Shown: positions 1 to 9,768 of the stretch, piece by piece
Layout of the letters: each line of letters starts with the position of its first letter
How positions within the stretch are numbered: position 1 is the first letter of the stretch
NCBI RefSeq assembly: GCF_029961185.1
Contig: NZ_JASBQQ010000007.1
Coordinates: forward strand, 1-64,000
Source of the DNA: Albidovulum aestuarii
Lineage (GTDB): Bacteria > Pseudomonadota > Alphaproteobacteria > Rhodobacterales > Rhodobacteraceae
Direction of reading: 5' to 3'
Length of the DNA stretch: 64,000 nucleotides
The notes under the pieces: generated by a model
Databases searched by the model: none
Seen by the model: only the letters and a program-made list of their open reading frames with translations
Told to the model about the DNA's origin: nothing
Made by a program: the position numbers and the translations under genes

Positions 1-173
1 ACACTGCTCGCCCCAGGCGCCATAACCATCAGGTAACTCCCCGTCCCGCTCTCCGCATCAAACGAAATGTTGTGCCACAATAGGGACCCGTCAGTCCCGC
101 CAAACGCGGCCATTGGTACAAACTCGGACAGATCAAAACGCGAAAGGGTGCGTTGTGCTTCGGTTCGGTTCAT
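1..173 (-). CDS. Cupin-domain protein, ChrR-like (partial, C-terminal part outside window)
   Basis: The reverse strand is open from an ATG at 173 down to the window edge, giving 57 residues of a gene that continues outside. The visible part, with TGDG-like turn residues, LLWHNISFDAESGTGSYLM and an MAPGAS segment, resembles the beta-strand start of the cupin fold found in ChrR-type anti-sigma factor C-terminal domains. The metal-binding histidines would lie beyond the edge. Its start sits only four bases after the stop of the permease gene, so it looks like the fourth gene of the betaine transport operon. It could be a metal-dependent dioxygenase, a lyase or a regulator; the substrate cannot be told from this fragment. 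Confidence 0.6.
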   Translation of the reverse strand, partial: MNRTEAQRTLSRFDLSEFVPMAAFGGTDGSLLWHNISFDAESGTGSYLMVMAPGASS

Positions 174-177
174 TGCA

Positions 178-2148
178 CTACCCCACGCCAAGGGCTTTGC
201 GGCGTGCCGCCGACCAGCGCATGATGATGTGATCGAAGGCCAAAGCCATCAGCGCCACACACATGCCAAGGACGAAATTCTTGCCAAGCTCATTGCCCGC
301 AAGCGTCTTCTGCAGTTCCTGCCCAAGGTCCTGCGTGCCGATGAAGGCGGCGATGATCACCATGAAGAAGGCAAACATGATCGCCTGATTGAACCCCACG
401 GCCATTGTCGGCAGGGCCAGCGGGATCTGCACCTTCCACAGTTTCTGGCTGCGGGTGGCGCCGGACATGTCGGCGGCTTCGATCAATTCTTCCGGCACCG
501 CGCGGATGCCCTCGATCGTGTAGCGCATCAGGGGCACGGTCGCGAAGATGAAGATGGCGAAGATCACAGCGACGTCGTTGACGCCGAACAGCATGATCGC
601 CGGGATGAGGTAAATAAAGCTCGGAAAGGTTTGGGCCGTATCGCAGACCAGAAGGATCGGCTCGGACCATTTCTTGCGGCGCGCGGCGAGAATACCCAAC
701 GGCAGGCCGATCATCGTGGCAAGGATAACGGCCGAGATGACGGCATAGACCGTGATCATCGACCGGTCCCACCAACCAGTGAGCGCGATGACTGCGAAGA
801 ACGAACCCGCCAGCAGCGCCGAGCGGCGCCCGCCGACATACCAGCCCGCCGCCGCGACGGCGAGGATCACGGTCGCCGAGGGCAGCCACAGGATCGCGTT
901 GCGGAACGGGATCAGCACCCATGTGATCAGGAACCAGCGCAGCCAGCCGGTGACGGCATTGATCGCGTCATTGGCAAGGATCGCGCGGATCACGTCGTCA
1001 ATCTCGCCGCCCATCGACAGATCCTGATTGCGCTTGATGTGATCGGCGACCTGTACAAACTGGGCAAGGATGATGCATCCGACAAAGGCAGCGATGCCAA
1101 TCAGCAGCAACTTGTTACGCTGCCACCAAGGCGTTCCGCGTTCAAAATGCTCCGGCTGCTTGACCACCCAGGCTTTGGAGCAACGATCAAGCGTCACCGC
1201 GATAAGCACGATGGTCACGCCGATCTCGAAGCTGCGGCCGAGCTTCAGCGAGTTCATCAGCGACAGCAGCTTCGCACCCAACCCCGGCATGCCGATGAAG
1301 GCGGTCAGAACCACCATGGCCAAGGAGAGCATGATCACCTGATTGACGCCGACAAGGATCTCGGTCCGTGCGGCGGGCACATAGACATGGCGCAGCATCT
1401 GCCAGCGGGTCGAGCCGCTCATATGCCCGGCCTCGACCACCTCGTTCGACACCTTCTTCAGCCCGAGCGAGGTCATCAGCACCATCGGCGGGATGGCATA
1501 GACGATAGTTGCGACGCAGCCAGCCGTCGGACCGACCTTGAAGAAGATCACCGCGGGCAGAAGGTAGGTGAAGAAGGGCAGGGTCTGAAAGATCGCGAGG
1601 ATCGGCTTCAGTACTGCCTCGAATCGCGCGAATTTCCAGGCGAGGATGCCGAGGACCAGTCCGAGTAAAACGGCAACTGGCGCTGCGACAGTGATGACCG
1701 ACATGGTTTCCATCGTCAGTTCCCACTGGCCGATCAGCGCCACCCAGACGAAGGCGCCACCCGCCAATGCCGCCATGCGCCAGCCCGACAGCCCATAACC
1801 GATCACGGCCGCGACAGCCGCGATGGCGGTCCATGGGATCGGGCCGATATAAGGCCAGCGATGTTTGCCGTAGAGCAGGTTCGCGGTGATATCCAGGAGC
1901 CATTCCAGACCTGCAGAGATGCCGCGCGTCACATGGATCAGACCGAGGTCGTCCTTGACGAAATCAAAGAACCACTGAAGCCAGTCCTGATAGGGCAGCA
2001 CTGCTGCATCGGGCACCCGGATCAGAAAGCCCGGCAGCAGGGGTTTGACGACGGCCAGCAGAATCGCCACCGCAAAGAGGATCGTCGCGACCTTTGGCCG
2101 GTCCAGGGCCTGCCGCACAGGCAGGGCGGGGATGTCGGCAACCGCCAT
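178..2148 (-). CDS. Glycine betaine/choline-type ABC transporter permease, two fused ProW-like domains
   Basis: This 656-residue inner-membrane protein carries two copies of the binding-protein-dependent permease domain in one chain. Each half ends in a cytoplasmic coupling loop that docks on the ATPase; the two loops are recognisably related (GVNQVIMLSLAMVVLTAFIG and GFNQAIMFAFFMVIIAAFIG). Typical ProW permeases are half this length and dimerise, so here the dimer is encoded as a fusion. Many hydrophobic segments are visible. The start is the ATG at 2148, which shares one base with the ATPase stop (TGATG); a longer upstream reading would run inside the ATPase gene and is not credible. The expected substrates are quaternary ammonium osmolytes such as glycine betaine, choline or DMSP, inferred from family and neighbours. 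Confidence 0.9.
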   Translation of the reverse strand: MAVADIPALPVRQALDRPKVATILFAVAILLAVVKPLLPGFLIRVPDAAVLPYQDWLQWFFDFVKDDLGLIHVTRGISAGLEWLLDITANLLYGKHRWPYIGPIPWTAIAAVAAVIGYGLSGWRMAALAGGAFVWVALIGQWELTMETMSVITVAAPVAVLLGLVLGILAWKFARFEAVLKPILAIFQTLPFFTYLLPAVIFFKVGPTAGCVATIVYAIPPMVLMTSLGLKKVSNEVVEAGHMSGSTRWQMLRHVYVPAARTEILVGVNQVIMLSLAMVVLTAFIGMPGLGAKLLSLMNSLKLGRSFEIGVTIVLIAVTLDRCSKAWVVKQPEHFERGTPWWQRNKLLLIGIAAFVGCIILAQFVQVADHIKRNQDLSMGGEIDDVIRAILANDAINAVTGWLRWFLITWVLIPFRNAILWLPSATVILAVAAAGWYVGGRRSALLAGSFFAVIALTGWWDRSMITVYAVISAVILATMIGLPLGILAARRKKWSEPILLVCDTAQTFPSFIYLIPAIMLFGVNDVAVIFAIFIFATVPLMRYTIEGIRAVPEELIEAADMSGATRSQKLWKVQIPLALPTMAVGFNQAIMFAFFMVIIAAFIGTQDLGQELQKTLAGNELGKNFVLGMCVALMALAFDHIIMRWSAARRKALGVG

Positions 2149-3173
2149 CACTCGGATCCCAGAAGAATGTCGAGCGCGTCCTGACGGCGCATTGATCCAA
2201 TAATCTTTCCGGCTTTGTCGGCAACCGGAAGATCGTCGCGGCTTTCGTTCACCAACTGGCGGGCCAGTTGCAGGACGGTCGCATCGGCCGGAATGGACGG
2301 CCCTTCGACCGCATGGCCGTTCAGCGGGCGGGTCAGGCCGCGCGCGTGGACCACGCGCGACTTTTCTACATCCTCGGTGAACTTCGCCACATATTCGGTG
2401 GCAGGCGTCAGCACGATCTTGTCGGGCGTGTCGCATTGTTCGACCGCGCCGTCCTTCATGATCGCGATCCGGTCGGCGAGGCGCAAAGCCTCGTCAAAGT
2501 CATGAGTGATGAAAACGATGGTCTTGCCCAGCATGCCGCGCAGGCGCAGAAATTCGTCCTGCATCTCGCGCCGGATCAGCGGGTCAAGCGCCGAGAAAGG
2601 TTCATCGAGGAACCAGATATCCGGCTCGATGGCCAAGCTGCGGGCAATGCCCACACGTTGCTGCTGACCACCGGAGAGTTCGCGCGGGAAATACTCCTCG
2701 CGGCCCTCAAGTCCGACAAGCTTGATGACCTCTAGCGCCCGTTCACGCCGGTCGTGACGGTCCTGACCGCGCATCTCGAGCGGGAAGGCGACATTTTCCA
2801 GAACCGTGCGGTGCGGCAGCAGACCGAAGCTTTGGAACACCATGCCCATCTTGCGCCGGCGCAGTTCGATCAGCTCTTTTTCATTGAGTGACATCACGTC
2901 CTGACCGTCGACGATCACCTCGCCCCCGGTGATGTCGATCAGACGCGACATGCAACGGACCAGCGTCGATTTGCCCGATCCGGACAGACCCATGATGACC
3001 AGCATCTCGCCCCGTCCGACCTCGATCGAGACATCGCGCACGGCGGCGATATAGCCGTCCTGCCGGATCTCTTCGAAGCTTCTTGACCGGGCAGTATCCA
3101 GATAGGTCTCCGGTTTTGGCCCGAAAAGCTTCCAGACGTTCTTGCAGGAAATGACGGGGTTGGTATCAGTCAT
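2148..3173 (-). CDS. Glycine betaine/proline ABC transporter ATP-binding protein, ProV-like
   Basis: The 341-residue protein energises uptake by the fused permease. Walker A (GLSGSGKST) lies at about residues 62-70, the signature (LSGGQQQR) and Walker B (WFLDEPFSALD) follow, and the last 60 residues look like a shortened CBS region of the type that senses ionic strength in OpuA/ProV proteins. The N-terminal extension before Walker A, which includes the PETYLDTARS stretch, is typical of ProV-like ATPases. The ATG at 3173 is chosen because the family sequence begins there (MTDTNPVISCKNV); an in-frame upstream extension to 3227 has no family character. The stop overlaps the permease start by one base, indicating coupled translation. 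Confidence 0.92.
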   Translation of the reverse strand: MTDTNPVISCKNVWKLFGPKPETYLDTARSRSFEEIRQDGYIAAVRDVSIEVGRGEMLVIMGLSGSGKSTLVRCMSRLIDITGGEVIVDGQDVMSLNEKELIELRRRKMGMVFQSFGLLPHRTVLENVAFPLEMRGQDRHDRRERALEVIKLVGLEGREEYFPRELSGGQQQRVGIARSLAIEPDIWFLDEPFSALDPLIRREMQDEFLRLRGMLGKTIVFITHDFDEALRLADRIAIMKDGAVEQCDTPDKIVLTPATEYVAKFTEDVEKSRVVHARGLTRPLNGHAVEGPSIPADATVLQLARQLVNESRDDLPVADKAGKIIGSMRRQDALDILLGSE

Positions 3174-3236
3174 GTGCGTCCCGGTTCTCTCATAGGTCGG
3201 CTCCGGGGGTATACCCCCGGAACCCATTGATGCGGA

Positions 3237-4337
<1,101 letters not shown>

Positions 4338-4383
4338 CTATCGCGCAGGAAATGTACGCGGCAGCAGGGGACTGTACTCCGAA

Positions 4384-5355
4384 ATGGAACAGCGTCGGCC
4401 AAAAAAGGATAGCACGCAGAACCGCGCCAAGCCGCTGCCACCGTTGGATTACTTGCTGGCATTCGAAGCCGCCGCCGAACAGATGGGGTTCGCCGGTGCT
4501 TCGAAAGTATTGAACCTGAGTGAAACCGCAATCAGCCGCAAAGTCCGGCTTCTGGAACTGCACTTTGGCCTCAATTTTTTTGAGCGTGGACACAGATCGA
4601 TCACCCTCACACAACACGGGCGCGAGTTTCTGGCACGTATCCGACCTGCACTCGATACGCTGAGGGCAGTCGCAGACGACACCCTCAAGACCGGCCAGAA
4701 CCGTCCAGTTGTCCTCGCTGCCACCAATTCTGTTGCGGCCCTCTGGCTGACCCCTCGCCTGCGCAAGTTCCGCGAGGCGAACAAACATCTGAACATCATG
4801 CTGGTGGCGTCTGACGATGACGAGGAATGCCTGGCGGATACCGTCGATCTGACCATCCTTCGTGGCGATGGGAATTGGCCGGGCTATGAGGCGCAACTTG
4901 TATTCGGTGAAACGATTTTCCCGGTCTGCTCACCTGAATTTCTTGCTGCAAATCCTGAAATCAGCGATGCCGCATCCCTTCCGGACGCGCAGTTGATCGA
5001 AGTGTCGAGCAGCCACACTGAATGGATGAACTGGCGCACCTGGTTGACCCAGATCGGCGTTTCGTTCCGGCGGCTTGAGCGAACGATGCTGTTCAATACC
5101 TATCCGCTGTCGATCCACGCGGCTGTCGATGGCGTCGGCGTGGCATTGGGCTGGGGCCATCTCGTGGATCAATTGCTGGAATCGGGAAAGCTCGTTCGGC
5201 CCTTGGAAAATCGGCATGTTCGCACCGATCACGGTTACTATTTGCTCACCCCGCGCAACCGCGCTGTTTTTCCGGGCAGACAAGAAGTCGCCGAGTGGCT
5301 GATGAGCGTCAGTGCCGAGCGTAGGCGGTATGCTGAACGTACGCCGATCGGATAG
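4384..5355 (+). CDS. LysR-type transcriptional regulator, GcvA-like, probably of the adjacent betaine transporter
   Basis: The 323-residue protein has an N-terminal winged helix-turn-helix at about residues 17-77 (LPPLDYLLAFEAAAEQMGF; LSETAISRKVRLLE; LFERG-type wing replaced by FFERGHRS) and a C-terminal periplasmic-binding-like effector domain with the family pattern (PVCSPEF; GVGVALGWGHLV). It is transcribed away from the betaine ABC operon, the classical arrangement for a LysR protein that controls its neighbour. The ATG at 4384 gives the normal family length; upstream in-frame starts at 4306/4309 would add 26 non-family residues. The effector is unknown. Confidence 0.85.
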   Translation: MEQRRPKKDSTQNRAKPLPPLDYLLAFEAAAEQMGFAGASKVLNLSETAISRKVRLLELHFGLNFFERGHRSITLTQHGREFLARIRPALDTLRAVADDTLKTGQNRPVVLAATNSVAALWLTPRLRKFREANKHLNIMLVASDDDEECLADTVDLTILRGDGNWPGYEAQLVFGETIFPVCSPEFLAANPEISDAASLPDAQLIEVSSSHTEWMNWRTWLTQIGVSFRRLERTMLFNTYPLSIHAAVDGVGVALGWGHLVDQLLESGKLVRPLENRHVRTDHGYYLLTPRNRAVFPGRQEVAEWLMSVSAERRRYAERTPIG

Positions 5356-5563
5356 AATGAGTTCGTCCGGTGGGCCGCACGGCGCTGGACATCGGCATAT
5401 CCAAAGCGACGGTTTGGCCGCGCGAGACACGCTTGGCCTGGTATCCGGACTGGGTATGACATCGACAGACATGCCCGATGACAACTGCCTTAATAAAATT
5501 TCGCATGCAGATGGGGCGAATTGGACGTATTGCAGCCGAGCCGACACTGTACCAACAGAACCC

Positions 5564-6190
5564 ATGACCATCAGTCTCGCCTCTCTTTTACTTTACGCTG
5601 GCGCCGTGGGCCTGTTGTGGCTCACTCCCGGCCCTGTTTGGGTCGCGATCACCGCCCGAGCCCTTTCAGGCGGTTTCGCAAGTGCCTGGCCGCTGGCCTT
5701 CGGCGTGACCTTGGGCGATCTGATCTGGCCATTGGTCGCGATCTTCGGGCTGGCCTGGATCGTCGACCAGTTCGACCAATTCATGGCCGTCATGCGCTAC
5801 ATCGCAGTGGCGGTTTTTGTGATCATGGGTTGGCTTCTGATCCGGCAGGCCGGGGCGCCGGTTTCAACCGACCGAAGTCTGACCCGACCGGGGCGATTGG
5901 CCGGGTTCATGGCCGGGGTCGCCGCGATCCTCGGCAACCCGAAGGCCGTTCTGTTCTACATGGGCGTGTTGCCGGGGTTCTTTGACCTGCGCCATGTCAC
6001 CAATATTGACATCGTCGCAATCGTGATTGCCTCGATGTTGGTCCCGCTTGCGGGGAACCTGATGCTGGCGCTTCTGGTCGGCGAGGCCCGGAGTGTGCTG
6101 AAATCGCCGAAAGCCCTCTGGCGGCTGAACGTAGGGGCAGGGGTTATGCTGATCGCAGTGGGTGTCGTGATCGGGTTTCTGGATATGTGA
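5564..6190 (+). CDS. LysE/RhtB-family amino acid exporter
   Basis: This 208-residue inner-membrane protein shows the LysE family layout of about six hydrophobic segments and the diagnostic N-terminal motif (LLWLTPGPVWV, a variant of the TPGPN signature) and the middle GNPKAVLFYMGVLPGFF motif. It probably exports an amino acid or a small metabolite. The ATG at 5564 matches the family start; the frame stays open upstream to 5312 but that part has no family character. The ribosome binding site is weak. The 208 bases between the LysR stop and this start show no other gene. It may be transcribed with the LysR gene or alone. Confidence 0.82.
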   Translation: MTISLASLLLYAGAVGLLWLTPGPVWVAITARALSGGFASAWPLAFGVTLGDLIWPLVAIFGLAWIVDQFDQFMAVMRYIAVAVFVIMGWLLIRQAGAPVSTDRSLTRPGRLAGFMAGVAAILGNPKAVLFYMGVLPGFFDLRHVTNIDIVAIVIASMLVPLAGNLMLALLVGEARSVLKSPKALWRLNVGAGVMLIAVGVVIGFLDM

Positions 6191-6270
6191 CTGGCTGCGT
6201 TAATTCGTCCTGCAATACAACAACGCAGCCAATCACTCGAATGCTGTATGATAAAGCGACGATCGAACTC

Positions 6271-6295
6271 GGAACCGGAAGCCTCAGGGTTCGTT
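6271..6295 (+). promoter_or_regulatory. GGAAC-N16-CGTT promoter motif before tspO (EcfG/general-stress type)
   Basis: GGAAC at 6271-6275 and CGTT at 6292-6295 are separated by exactly 16 bases, an exact match to the alphaproteobacterial EcfG general stress promoter consensus. It would place the transcription start near 6302, about 17 bases before the tspO ATG, with the ribosome binding site just inside the message. The match is seen; the sigma factor is inferred, and this lineage often lacks EcfG. Confidence 0.45.
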
Positions 6296-6318
6296 TAGCC
6301 ATCTGAAGTGGAGGACGA

Positions 6319-6777
6319 ATGAACGTAGTGCTGTTCCTGATCTTTCTAGCGGCCTGCGCAGCGGCCGCAGCTACCGGCATGATCTTTCAGCCCGGAACAT
6401 GGTATGACAGCCTTAAGAAACCGGACTGGACCCCGCCGCGCTGGGCATTTCCCCTGGTCTGGACTACGCTCTATGTCCTCATCGCCATCGCAGCGACACG
6501 CGTGTCTGGACTGCCAGGCGCAGAAGTCGCATTGGCGTTATGGGCGCTTCAGATCGCACTCAATACACTTTGGACGCCCGTGTTTTTCGGTGGCCACCAT
6601 ATCCGCTCCGGTCTGATGATCATTGGCGTTCTGTGGCTGACGGTCGCCGCAATGATACCGGCCTTCTGGCGCCTTGATTGGCTCGCGGGACTGATGCTTG
6701 TCCCTTACATCGTCTGGCTGTCGCTGGCTGTGGCTCTCAATTTCTGGATTTGGCGGAACAATTCTGCGGCGGTGTAG
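6319..6777 (+). CDS. tspO: TspO/MBR family tryptophan-rich sensory protein
   Basis: The 152-residue membrane protein has five hydrophobic helices and the TspO pattern: W-Y[15 protein letters not shown] after helix 1, the [19 protein letters not shown] segment in the middle and a tryptophan-rich end. Family members bind porphyrins and, in Rhodobacter, act as outer-membrane negative regulators of photosynthesis genes in response to oxygen. A strong ribosome binding site (GTGGAGGA) lies before the ATG. It stands alone between lysE and rimP, and an EcfG-like promoter motif lies directly upstream. Whether this organism is phototrophic cannot be judged from the window. Confidence 0.9.
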   Translation: MNVVLFLIFLAACAAAAATGMIFQPGTWYDSLKKPDWTPPRWAFPLVWTTLYVLIAIAATRVSGLPGAEVALALWALQIALNTLWTPVFFGGHHIRSGLMIIGVLWLTVAAMIPAFWRLDWLAGLMLVPYIVWLSLAVALNFWIWRNNSAAV

Positions 6778-6807
6778 CATCGCGTCCCGTGCGCCGTGTA
6801 TCAACGC

Positions 6808-6836
6808 TTGCAGACTCATCCGCCTTCCCCTATATC
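6808..6836 (+). promoter_or_regulatory. Sigma-70 type promoter of the rimP-nusA-infB operon
   Basis: TTGCAG at 6808-6813 and TATATC at 6831-6836 are spaced by the optimal 17 bases. Transcription would start near 6843 and give a leader of about 90 bases before rimP. Both hexamers are good matches for alphaproteobacterial housekeeping promoters. Confidence 0.55.
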
Positions 6837-6890
6837 GCTCTCAACAGCGCGGCTGCGGGGTCCAAACTCACAGCCCACCGGGAAAGATCG

Positions 6891-6914
6891 ACGGGCCGCT
6901 GGGCCCGTTTTTTT
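6891..6914 (+). terminator. Intrinsic terminator-like hairpin in the rimP leader (putative attenuator)
   Basis: ACGGGCC (6891-6897), a GCTG loop and GGCCCGT (6902-6908) form a perfect 7-bp stem followed by six more Ts. It lies between the predicted promoter at 6808-6836 and the rimP start at 6932, so it would stop transcription early unless overridden. It cannot serve tspO alone because a promoter lies between them. An upstream pair GGCTG/CAGCC (about 6851-6885) could form a competing structure. Confidence 0.6.
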
Positions 6915-6931
6915 GTTGTCTGAAGAGCGTA

Positions 6932-7501
6932 ATGTCCGACCTTATCGCGAAAACCGCCATTGACCGGCGCCTTGCCGAGATCGTGACCCCGACCATCGAA
7001 GGTCTGGGCTATGAGCTTGTGCGCATTCGCCTGATGGGGGGGAATACCAAGACGCTGCAGATCATGGCAGACCGTCCCGAGGGTGGGATCAACGTCGATG
7101 ATTGCGGGAAGATATCGGTCGCAGTTTCGGCGGTTCTCGACGTCGAGGACCCGATCGAGGATCAGTATAACCTTGAGGTTTCGTCCCCCGGCATCGACCG
7201 GCCGCTCACCCGGCTGAAGGATTTCGAGGCCTGGAAAGGCTATGAGGCCAAGATTGAGACCGGCGAACTGATCGACGGCCGCAAGCGCTTCAAGGGCCTT
7301 ATCGCCGGAACCGAGGGCGATGAAGTTCTGGTCGAAATCGAGGAAGGCACGATCGGCCTTCAGTTCGACTGGCTGGCCGACGCGAAGCTTGTCCTGACCG
7401 ACGAACTGATCACTGAAATGCTGCGGCAGAAGAAGGCGACCGAGACGGTCGACGAAGCCGCGTTTGACGCAATTGAAGAAGAGACTTCCGAGGAGGAATG
7501 A
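6932..7501 (+). CDS. rimP: Ribosome maturation factor RimP
   Basis: The 189-residue cytoplasmic protein helps mature the 30S subunit. It shows the RimP N-terminal alpha/beta domain ([14 protein letters not shown], then NVDDCGKIS) and the conserved [11 protein letters not shown] motif at about residues 83-93, followed by the SH3-like C-terminal domain (FKGLIAG). The C terminus is acidic. The ATG at 6932 fits the family start; the reading frame is open upstream into the leader but carries no family sequence. The stop is directly followed by the nusA start, and the rimP 3' end supplies the nusA ribosome binding site. Confidence 0.95.
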   Translation: MSDLIAKTAIDRRLAEIVTPTIEGLGYELVRIRLMGGNTKTLQIMADRPEGGINVDDCGKISVAVSAVLDVEDPIEDQYNLEVSSPGIDRPLTRLKDFEAWKGYEAKIETGELIDGRKRFKGLIAGTEGDEVLVEIEEGTIGLQFDWLADAKLVLTDELITEMLRQKKATETVDEAAFDAIEEETSEEE

Positions 7502-9115
7502 ATGGCGATTACCTCTGCCAACCAGCTTGAGCTGTTGCAAACCGCCGAGGCGGTCGCACGTGAAAAGATGATCGACCCCGGTCTGGTCATCGAAGCGATG
7601 GAAGAAAGCCTCGCCCGCGCGGCGAAGTCGCGCTACGGCGCCGAGATGGATATCCGCGTCGCCATCGACCGCAAAACCGGCCGCGCGACCTTCACCCGCG
7701 TCCGCACCGTGGTTGAGGATGATGCGGTCGAGAACTATCAGGCCGAACTGACCGTGGCGCAGGCCAAGCAGTATCTCGACGACCCGAAGGTCGGCGACGA
7801 GATCGTGGATGAGGTTCCGCCGGTCGATCTGGGCCGGATCGCCGCGCAGTCGGCCAAGCAGGTCATCCTGCAGAAGGTGCGCGAAGCCGAGCGCGACCGC
7901 CAGTACGAGGAATTCAAGGACCGCGCCGGAACGATCATCAACGGCATCGTCAAGCGCGAGGAATACGGCAATATCATCGTCGATATCGGCCGGGGCGAAG
8001 CCGTCCTGCGCCGGAACGAGAAGATTGGCCGCGAAAGCTATCGCCCGAACGACCGTATCCGCTGCTACATCAAGGATGTTCGCCGCGAGGCGCGGGGGCC
8101 CCAGGTCTTCCTGTCGCGGACCGACCCGCAGTTCATGGCCGAGCTTTTCAAGATGGAAGTGCCGGAAATCTATGACGGCATCATCGAAATCAAGGCCGTG
8201 GCCCGCGACCCGGGCTCGCGCGCCAAGATCGGCGTTATCTCGTATGACAACTCCATCGACCCGGTCGGCGCCTGCGTCGGTATGCGCGGCAGCCGCGTTC
8301 AGGCGGTGGTGAACGAGCTTCAGGGCGAAAAGATCGACATCATTCCGTGGAATGAAGATCAGGCGACGTTCCTTGTGAACGCGCTTCAGCCCGCCGAGGT
8401 GGCCAAGGTCGTCATCGACGAAGAGGCCGGCAAGATCGAGGTCGTCGTTCCGGATGAGCAGTTGTCGCTCGCCATCGGCCGTCGCGGTCAGAACGTGCGG
8501 CTTGCTTCGCAGCTGACCGGGCTGGATATCGACATCCTGACGGAAGAGGAAGAAAGCCAGCGTCGTCAGGCCGAGTTTGCCGAACGCACGAAGCTCTTCG
8601 TCGAGGCGCTCGATCTCGACGAATTCTTCGCCCAGCTTCTGGTCTCGGAAGGGTTCACCAGCCTCGAAGAGGTTGCCTATATCGAGCTTGACGAACTTCT
8701 GTCGATCGAGGGCGTAGACGAAGGCACCGCCGAAGAGCTTCAGGCCCGTGCCCGCGACGTGATCGAGGAACAGAACCGCAAGGCGCTGGAAAACGCCCGT
8801 GCACTGGGTGTCGAGGACAGCCTGATCAACTTCGAGGGCCTGACGCCCCAGATGATCGAAGCGCTTGCCAATGACGGCGTGAAAACGATCGAGGACTTCG
8901 CGACCTGCGCCGACTGGGAACTGGCCGGTGGCTGGACCACCGTCAACGGCGAGCGGGTCAAGGATGACGGTATCCTTGAGAAGTTCGACGTGAGCCTTGA
9001 AGAAGCGCAGACCCTCGTCATGACCGCCCGCATCCAGCTTGGCTGGGTCGACCCGGCCGAACTTGCGGCTGAAGCGGACGAGGGCGAGGAAACCGAAGAG
9101 GGGGCCGAGGCCTGA
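7502..9115 (+). CDS. nusA: Transcription termination/antitermination protein NusA
   Basis: The 537-residue RNA polymerase-binding factor modulates pausing, termination and antitermination. Domains in order: N-terminal polymerase-binding domain (1-125), S1 domain (from about 135, [17 protein letters not shown]), two KH domains (about 230-345, including [15 protein letters not shown] and [13 protein letters not shown]), then helix-hairpin-helix type repeats ([15 protein letters not shown]) and an acidic tail. The start follows rimP with no spacer, and GAGGAGG at 7490-7496 provides the ribosome binding site. It is the second gene of a classical operon; NusA itself is a plausible feedback factor on the leader hairpin upstream of rimP. 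Confidence 0.97.
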   Translation: MAITSANQLELLQTAEAVAREKMIDPGLVIEAMEESLARAAKSRYGAEMDIRVAIDRKTGRATFTRVRTVVEDDAVENYQAELTVAQAKQYLDDPKVGDEIVDEVPPVDLGRIAAQSAKQVILQKVREAERDRQYEEFKDRAGTIINGIVKREEYGNIIVDIGRGEAVLRRNEKIGRESYRPNDRIRCYIKDVRREARGPQVFLSRTDPQFMAELFKMEVPEIYDGIIEIKAVARDPGSRAKIGVISYDNSIDPVGACVGMRGSRVQAVVNELQGEKIDIIPWNEDQATFLVNALQPAEVAKVVIDEEAGKIEVVVPDEQLSLAIGRRGQNVRLASQLTGLDIDILTEEEESQRRQAEFAERTKLFVEALDLDEFFAQLLVSEGFTSLEEVAYIELDELLSIEGVDEGTAEELQARARDVIEEQNRKALENARALGVEDSLINFEGLTPQMIEALANDGVKTIEDFATCADWELAGGWTTVNGERVKDDGILEKFDVSLEEAQTLVMTARIQLGWVDPAELAAEADEGEETEEGAEA

Positions 9116-9138
9116 TATGGGCCTCGGGAGGATCGCAT

Positions 9139-9768
9139 ATGACCCGAGGGGGACGCGACAAGGATAGGGACCTGCCCGAACGGCGCTGCATCGTGACAGG
9201 TGACGTGCAGCCCAAGGCGGGACTTGTCCGTTTTGTCGTGTCACCCGAAGGTCAGGTCTTTCCCGACCTTGGCGAAAAGTTGCCGGGCCGGGGCATGTGG
9301 GTCACAGCTGACCGCGAAATCATTGCCAAGGCGATCAAGAAGGGCCTCTTTTCCCGCGCCGCCAAGGCACAGGTTACGGCCGCCGAAAATCTGCCCGATC
9401 TGGTCGAGGCGGGCCTTGCGAGGCGCGTCGTCGACCATATTTCACTGGCCCGCAAGGCAGGGCGCGCCGTCGCCGGTTTTGAGAAGGTCAAGGGCTGGCT
9501 GGCCGATGGAAAGGCAAAGGTGCTGTTGCAGGCCTCCGACGGTTCGGAACGCGGCAAGGGCAAACTCTGGACACCCGAAGGCGGCCGCTGGTTCGGTTGC
9601 CTGACAGCGTCCGAGCTCGGTCTGGCCTTTGGCCGCGATAGTGTGATACATGGCGCGCTCGGCGCTGGCGGATTGAGTAATCGTGTTGTAGAGGAAGCGG
9701 CAAAGCTTTCTGGTCTGAGAAAGAATTACGGCGGGACGTCCGCCGGGAAGGATGCAAAGTCGGCATGA
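9139..9768 (+). CDS. RNA-binding protein: YlxR (DUF448) domain fused to an L7Ae-like domain
   Basis: The 209-residue protein joins two RNA-binding modules that are separate genes (ylxR and ylxQ) in Firmicutes. The YlxR part spans about residues 10-90, with the RRCIVTG motif, VRFVVSPEG and GRGMWV. The second part from about residue 98 ([21 protein letters not shown]) is of the ribosomal protein L7Ae/L30e type. It sits between nusA and infB, the usual position, with GGAGG before the ATG at 9139 and an ATGA overlap with infB. The function is probably RNA binding in translation or transcription; no precise role is established. A C-terminal tail of about 20 residues is low in complexity. Confidence 0.9.
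   Translation: MTRGGRDKDRDLPERRCIVTGDVQPKAGLVRFVVSPEGQVFPDLGEKLPGRGMWVTADREIIAKAIKKGLFSRAAKAQVTAAENLPDLVEAGLARRVVDHISLARKAGRAVAGFEKVKGWLADGKAKVLLQASDGSERGKGKLWTPEGGRWFGCLTASELGLAFGRDSVIHGALGAGGLSNRVVEEAAKLSGLRKNYGGTSAGKDAKSA

Noticed and set aside
67-1668. 533-codon open frame on the plus strand at the left edge
   Set aside because: Antisense shadow of the betaine permease; rich in His, Asp and Arg, as typical for such shadows.
2149-2436. Longer N terminus for the fused permease
   Set aside because: The extra 96 residues overlap the ATPase gene in another frame and have shadow-like composition; the TGATG overlap gives a better start.
5356-5563. Hidden gene in the gap between the LysR and LysE genes
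   Set aside because: The frame is open upstream of lysE but shows no ribosome binding site or family sequence; it reads like non-coding DNA.
6778-6890. Possible tRNA before rimP, as metY in E. coli
   Set aside because: No cloverleaf, GGTTCRANNCC-type loop or CCA end could be found; only small hairpins.
6830-9244. 804-codon open frame on the minus strand over rimP-nusA
   Set aside because: It is an antisense shadow caused by high GC and biased codon use; the plus strand carries clear RimP and NusA motifs and the shadow has no family pattern.
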